From NCBI GenBank assembly GCA_951812925.1, contig OX638368.1, forward strand, positions 13,443,287 through 13,507,286: a DNA stretch of 64,000 bases, written 5' to 3'. This DNA is from Calliopum simillimum. Lineage: Eukaryota > Arthropoda > Insecta > Diptera > Lauxaniidae. Both the position numbers and the translations under genes were made by a program. The notes beneath the pieces are model-generated. The model ran no database searches and was not told the DNA's origin. It worked only from the letters and a program-made list of their open reading frames with translations. Shown piece after piece: positions 58,446-64,000 of the stretch. How positions within the stretch are numbered: the first letter of the stretch is position 1; the number at the start of each line of letters is the position of its first letter.

Positions 58446-58500
58446 AATGCAAATTGTGTAACAACGAATTTGAAAACGTTTTTTGCTTTGCTTCTGGAAA

Positions 58501-58506
58501 AATAAA
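58501..58506 (+). terminator. AATAAA polyadenylation-type signal
   Basis: AATAAA lies 56 nt after the stop of the candidate peptide ORF and is followed by a T-rich, GC-containing stretch (TGTTTTTGCG). The word is frequent in AT-rich DNA, so it is meaningful only together with the upstream ORF and promoter. Confidence 0.3.
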
Positions 58507-58559
58507 AAAAATGTTTTTGCGCCTTTAAGCATTTCATAAGACGACATGTCACCAAATCA

Positions 58560-59112
58560 TAATCTATTAATTTCCAAAATTTTTATGTTTTTATTTTCAA
58601 ACAGCCTAATGTTCATTGCTTCAAACATAGACATTTATTAAAAGAAATAAGTCTTGCATCTGAGAAAAACAACATAAATGGACATTAGTCTGCATAAGCC
58701 ATTAATTCAATAAAACAAATAACATAAAAGTCAAACGTAACTACCCTATTTACGGTCAACTATCGACCGATATGTTAACTTGTGGTCAGAGAACCCAACA
58801 CAAAATTTATTCCTAAAAAAAAAAGTAAGCAAACAAAGGCAACAATCCTCTACAAAAACACTACACACTAACATTTTAATATGTGTAGAAATCCGCGACG
58901 CTAAAGGCTTTCAAATGTTTTTTGCTTAAAGCCATGTTGGCCCAAAAGCAACATTTTATGGCAAATGAGCAGTCTGAGCCGCAAGGCGAATTAAAATAAA
59001 TCATTTTTTATTAACTCTATAAAAATCCATTTGGACGCTACACACCAACAGGCAACATTAAATTAAATGAGTGTAGCAGTGACCAACAAACATAGTAATA
59101 TACAGTGCGATT
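58560..59112. other. Unassigned non-coding DNA
   Basis: No supported gene or element. Confidence 0.4.
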
Positions 59113-59350
59113 ATATATGGGACATTTCACGGCAACTCGTATTAGTGTTGTTGAAAAAAGTCAAAGTTATGAGCATTTAAAAAAAAAAAATATTGTGGCC
59201 TTTAGAATTTTTTAAAAATTTATATATCTTGATAAAAAAAACTGAAAAGATTATGGTGTCAACCAGTAGTATAAGGAAAAAAAGTTTCAAAAGAATCTGA
59301 GGTGGCACAGCTAAATGGCGTATGGCTTGATGTGGAATGTGCCATATGTA
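59113..59350. mobile_element. Small MITE-like element, ATATGGsACATTyCAC termini
   Basis: The left end ATATATGGGACATTTCAC and the right end GTGGAATGTGCCATATGTA are imperfect inverted repeats of about 18 bp enclosing about 235 bp of non-coding DNA. A TA target duplication is possible but overlaps the TA-rich termini. There is no coding capacity. Confidence 0.4.
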
Positions 59351-59787
59351 CGAACAAGTAACTAAATTACAAAAAAAAAACTACAAAAAATGTAAGGGCT
59401 TTCTTTTAATACTATAAAACAATGTTCGCACGACTGAATTCGGCGTGGTCTTTCGCCACAAAACATTCAGCTTCAATTGGCAGTCAATGCAATATGGCAG
59501 CAGTATGATCAGCTAATGCCTATAATTCTAACAGTGACATTAATACCGGTCATAGTCATGTTATCAATGCTCAATTAACTGTAAATGACAGACAAGTTGA
59601 ATGAGTCCAACTTTTGCTGCAACTGACAAGGACATTAGCAAAATCAATGATAGCAATAATGCGCAAAAATGAATCTACATATGAATACAATAAAAATCGA
59701 AACAAAAAGGTTGACAGCAAAATTTTATGTATGTTATTTGAAGTGTAAGGTGGACCACATTTTTTAATTGTGATGCTATAAAATTAA

Positions 59788-60130
59788 TTAAAGTCCTGGT
59801 CTTGGTAAATTTTTGAGGCCAAATCTAAGAAGCTGGAATAATTTCAATATCACGAAAAACAACAAAACCAAAGACTGCTATTCGGTCTTGGTCATTCACT
59901 TTTATTTAATAGGGGTGTCACGCCTCTTTCGGACATAAATTTATCTTTCTTTACGGAATTTGGTTTCTTACAAACCGAATTGCTTTGAAAAAATAATTTT
60001 GCATACTCAACGCTATTTAGAAATTTTTTCAAGACCAAGACTGAAACCAAGATTTAAGGCCAAAACCAAGATTCAGTGCCAAAATCAAGACCAAGATTCA
60101 ATGTTTAAAAGCAAGACTGCTATGGTCGCT
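59788..60130. repeat. CAAGACC-family repeat, copy 2
   Basis: It has CCTGGTCTTGGTAAATTTTT on the left, AGACTGCTATTCGGTCTTGG in the middle-left, and a right part of TTCAAGACCAAGACTGAAAC, AAAACCAAGATTCAGTGCC and ATCAAGACCAAGATTCAATG. It shares layout with copy 1 at 17.15-17.55 kb. Confidence 0.55.
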
Positions 60131-63100
60131 ATTGTATAAAAGTTAATCGTTAGCTTTAGGCTGTGTCTACGGCACTTGGTAAGGTAAGGCTGGAATGGGT
60201 TTCCCAGCTATGAACAGACATACAAGCCAAACAGTTTTGCCACTCATACGTGTACTTCATTTTGATTATTTGATGGAAAGCAGGAGATCTTTTTTACAAA
60301 ACATACCACCCATTCCTTTTTTGTTTCATAAATCAATGAGATTCTATGATTTGATGCAAACTTACACATATTGCAGCTTTTGCCATTCAACAGTTGCTTG
60401 ATTTTTAAGGCTTTTTGTCTGTAATTGGTATGCCGAGACAGGTCTGAACTGGTTTTTTTTCCTAAAAGTCAATTGGAGCTAATGTGCTAGACTTCTATAA
60501 AATTTCTTCAGTGAAAATATCTCTTCTCTTCATAAGAACAAACTTCAGGGGATTTTTCTTTATTTCGGCAGTTTTTGCAGTAATTTCATTTCCAAGCCTA
60601 AACTACCTCTCGAAAACACGGTTCTCCAGAACAAGGTTTAGCTAATAGTTTGCGGAACTTCTGATTATGATAGTTATTTTTGATGTATTTGGCAATACTG
60701 AATTCAAAGCCGTTTCATAATTCCTCTATCATGCATGGTTTTTGAGATATTCTTGACTCCAAGAACAAAAGGCTCCATTTTTGGAGGTAAGGATATCTCA
60801 AAAAATACACATACATGTTAGTGAGATTGTGAGGCCAGATTTGGATTGAGCATTGCCAAATACCTCGAAAATGACAAGTTTTGTTTTATTTTAATCTGTT
60901 TTTTAAAAAAATACCATTTTTCTACCTATTTTGAGGGCGGGGCACGATCTTGCGATTTAAAAAATTATCGGGTTTTATTGCTAGCACCATAAAAAATTGC
61001 ATAAAAAAATAAAATCAGGAGTTCCTCAAACTATCAATTAAGCCTTATTCCGGAGAACCGTGAAAAGGGTTAAGGAAACTACAACGGGACGTTGGAAAGG
61101 TTTTAGGATGTTCTTCAAATATCCGTGTTCAGAAGAAAGCTTCCTTTATTTCTCCAAGACATCTGGTTTATCCATTGTGACTCATGGGACATTTTGCTAT
61201 AGTGTATGACAAGTCTTTAATCATAACTACGTTTTTTTAAGCCCTAAAACTATAAAAACAGTTTCGAAAAAACTGAAGAACTTTTCTTTTACTAAGTACT
61301 TGTAAAGAAATTTTAAAAAATCAATTCTTTCTTTCTTAAACTGTTGTTTAATTAAGTGTGACTCTTGGGATATGAATCGGAAAACTCTTGTTCATTTATT
61401 GACTTTTGGAAGAATTTTAGCTGAACTACTACTGTTTTATGATTTTTTTTTTGTATTCTGCAATTGAAAAAATATGTGACTACAACTAAAGATTGTGAAA
61501 CACAAAGTAGCCTTTATGATGAAGAAAATACAACATTTTTAATTTGTCACTCAAAGAACATTTTGTTTTAACTTGCGGCAGAAGAATAAAATCATTGAAA
61601 ATGTGTTGTGTATAATTGAATTTTTGATGTTCTAAACTGCTTAAGACGATCTTTGGTCAAAAAACAAAGCCATATAGGTACTATGGTCATAAATCAAATT
61701 TAGACTAACTTGCTTCTTACTATCACAGTCAATAAGAAAAGATATCATTATGATAAGTTTTGATATTGAAAAACATGTCTCGTAGAAAAATTTAATTTTG
61801 TGGTTCATTATGAAATATAAACTGAGCGGAGTTGAAAAAAATTTACTAAAAAAACCTCTTTTATAATTTTTAAGAATTCTTTCGGAGATATTGTATATAA
61901 ACAATGAACATTTTACAATATGATATGGTTAAAATATATGTTATTAGATTATATGTCTTTAATCTTTGCCTCGTTTTTCGTTTTGGAATGGAATGGCCCT
62001 ATTATTTTGTATGTATGTATGTATTCTCCTTTAACTCCTAGGAGGAGCATAGGGCCCTATTATTTTAACTGACTGAATTGTTTAAAGCTTTTCGCTAATA
62101 GTCTACGTATTCTCTATTAACAATTAAATTATATTTTGTTAAATTAAATTTTTTTTTTTTTTTTGAAAATTAAAAGTTTTCGTTTGATTTACGATTTAAA
62201 AAAAAAAATACAATAAATGTTGCCATAACATTTTACAATAAGTCCCACTCTAAAAACCATTTTCATAGCAAAGCTTGTACGAAGTAAGGCATTATTAGGA
62301 ACAAACATTTCGCAACAAAGTAACCAAAATAAAACAAAAAAAACAAAAGAAACAGTAACTTTGCAAAAATGGCTTAAAACATAAACCACCGCAACATGCA
62401 AACATGGCCTAAAATAAGCGGACAAAAACAATGACCAAAACATTTTACACTCAAAACCCTTAACAAAAATGGGCCGAAAAAGCAAAAACTGATAAAAAAC
62501 ACAAATTTTTGCTCACTTCAGTTGCACCAAGTGGCACATAAACATTCGCAGTGCCAACCAACCAACCAACACCATGAATGCAGCACCGCAGAGCATTACA
62601 GTGAAGCGCTCAATGTGGCAGGGTAACAATGGCGTAAACATTTGTGTGAACAATGGCGTGAAGCAGTAAATTGGTACGTGTGACCAACTTTATGGCTGCA
62701 CAGGTGCACCGTGCACAATGCTACTGATAAATTAGTGGCTTAAATTACAGCATGAAAAAAGAGTGCAAAATACTTTCCTAATGTAAGATGTGAGAGAAGG
62801 ACTTTTTGGAATTTAACTCGCTAGAATGCATGAATTTTTATATGAAATTATGTAAAGTGGTAATTTTTCTAAAGAACAGTATGAAATTGAAAGTTTCTTT
62901 AGGGAATAATATTAAATTTTTTGATTCTTTCGGCAATGTCTGTAAGTAATTGAAATTGATTGAACACAATCAAATTACTTATACGACGTGCTGTACAAAT
63001 TACCACAGTTACTTGAAGCACGTGACAAATAAAATTTTTATTTAGTTAAATGCAGACGTGACGACTTGTGTGTTCGCGTGACTTCATATGGCTATTTTTA

Positions 63101-63285
63101 GGCACATGATGTTTCAATTAGCTTTTTGTCTACAGATTGATGGTAGCAAAGAATGAATTTCTTAAATAACAAAAAACATTTCGTAAGAAATTCAACTCTT
63201 AAACATTCTACCAAACAAACTTAAGGGAAAAAATATTATTCTTACCATACATATCATTGAATAGGTTCTGTTATGTGTTTCCTGT
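60131..63285. other. Mostly unassigned non-coding DNA
   Basis: No supported gene. A TGTATGTATGTATGTA microsatellite lies near 62,008-62,023 and poly-T near 62,150. Around 62,500-62,760 composition is more balanced and looks unique. Frames up to 98 codons (for example 62,189-62,485 minus) have no promoter or domain. Confidence 0.4.
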
Positions 63286-63288
63286 TCA

Positions 63289-63706
63289 GTGTTTTCTATT
63301 CTGTTCTGTTTTGTTCTGTTTTGTTCTGTTCTTTCTGTTCTTTCTGTTCTTTTCTGTTCTGTTCTGTTTTGTCCAGTTCTGTACTGTTCTTTTCTGTTCT
63401 ATTCTATTCGGCTCTGTTCCGTTCTGTTCTGTTCTGTTCTGTTCTGTTCTGTTCTGTCCAGTTCTGTACTGTTCTTTTCTGTTCTATTCTGTTCTTCTCT
63501 GTTCTGTTCTGTTCTGTTCCGTTCTGTTCTGTTCTGTTCTGTTCTGTTCTATTCTGTTCTGTTCTGTTCTGTTCTGTTCTGTTTTGTTCTGTTCTGTTCT
63601 GTTCTGTTCTGTTCTGTTCTGTTCTGTTCTGTTCTGTTCTGTTCTGTTCTGTTCTGTTCTGTTCTGTTCTGTTCTGTTCTGTTCTGTTCTGTTCTGTTCT
63701 GTCTAG
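63289..63706. repeat. (TTCTG)n microsatellite, about 415 bp
   Basis: The pentamer TTCTG is repeated dozens of times. The 5' part is imperfect (TTTTG, TTCCG, TCCAG and TACTG variants) up to about 63,590, and the 3' part is a long nearly pure run from about 63,590 to 63,700. Because five is not a multiple of three, all three forward frames translate to the same Ser-Val-Leu-Phe-Cys pattern. The three overlapping 147-159-codon frames here are therefore repeat artefacts and not genes. Confidence 0.95.
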
Positions 63707-63839
63707 TCCAGTCTTATACTTCGCTTATGTGAGAATGTTGTTTATTGTTTAATTCATTAAACTTTTTCAACTTATTTTAATAGTTATGACTATGAGCTGT
63801 CCATATACATGAAGACGCTACTGTGCAGACCCTGATTAT

Positions 63840-64000
63840 GAACTCATTTTTCAGGGCTGCCACCTGTTTTTATTTTGTTTTCCTTGGTTTATTTTTCACA
63901 CAATTATTATTTATTATAAACAGTTTTGTCTTAAAATGTTTAAATAAACTTTTTGAAAATTCAGTAAACATTTTTAGCGTTGCCATCAGGTTATTTTCGA
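63840..64000. repeat. 119-bp family repeat, partial copies
   Basis: TTTTTCAGGGCTGCCACCTG at 63,848 and TTTTTAGCGTTGCCATCAGG at 63,971 are spaced about 123 bp apart, with AAATAAACTTTTTGAAAATT between. They match the array at 12.66-13.11 kb. The array continues beyond the window edge. Confidence 0.65.

Noticed and set aside
63257..63752. Three overlapping plus-strand ORFs of 147-159 codons rich in Cys, Phe, Leu, Val and Ser
   Set aside because: They are translations of the TTCTG pentamer. The repeat has no stop in any forward frame, so long ORFs are automatic.

Overview
The window is AT-rich, repeat-dense eukaryotic DNA, most likely from a higher dipteran fly, with a tephritid-type genome as my best guess. 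That rests on three things: an INE-1/Helentron-like 3' end, insect-type mariner and DD37E transposase remains, and a Penelope retroelement with a GIY-YIG domain. I see no rRNA, no convincing functional tRNA, no CRISPR array and no recognisable multi-exon host gene. The stretch looks like a gene desert or a very large intron. Almost every open frame here is a chance ORF or lies inside a repeat.

Layout. 1-4.2 kb: a solo copy of a dispersed repeat, a fossil mariner fragment, and a Helentron-like element (about 2.4-4.17 kb) split by a TA-flanked DNA transposon (2,719-3,573). 4.2-7.0 kb: mostly unique DNA with an AT-rich minisatellite. 7.0-9.5 kb: an element with long terminal inverted repeats made of 29-bp tandem units, containing two further elements. 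12.7-15.2 kb: a 119-bp tandem array, a 145-bp tandem array and a 949-bp foldback. 16.4-19.4 kb: a short word-repeat element, a CAAGACC-rich repeat and a diverged foldback. 23.7-25.5 kb: a pogo-like DNA element interrupted by a 760-bp dead mariner. 29.5-30.3 kb: an old inverted repeat. 31.6-36.0 kb: a large two-armed array of the word TGTGCTATTT, bordered by another dead mariner. 38.4-40.7 kb: a Penelope copy with an inverted 5' segment, then a Tc1-like scrap and a DD37E transposase remnant. 42.7-44.2 kb: a 1.5-kb palindrome with alternating internal hairpin units. 46.9-50.3 kb: a 3.4-kb foldback whose right arm carries an 880-bp TA-flanked insertion. 51.5-56.4 kb: tandem repeats, a second Helentron-like fragment and another word-repeat element. 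58.1-58.5 kb: a compact candidate gene for a small secreted peptide. 59-60 kb: a small MITE and a second full-length-looking CAAGACC-family copy (a weaker locus lies at 22.7 kb). 63.3-63.7 kb: a TTCTG microsatellite. The last 150 bp hold another copy of the 119-bp repeat family.

Two results stand out. First, at least seven elements with unrelated sequences share one layout: a 10-25-bp word lies at each terminus in inverted orientation and is repeated inside the ends. Four of them have or probably have TA target duplications, and in two cases an uninterrupted related copy inside the window confirms the empty site. Second, at 58.1-58.5 kb a TATA box, an initiator, an ATG, a signal-peptide-like ORF and an AATAAA occur in correct order and spacing. 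All calls are by eye from the sequence; no database search was run.
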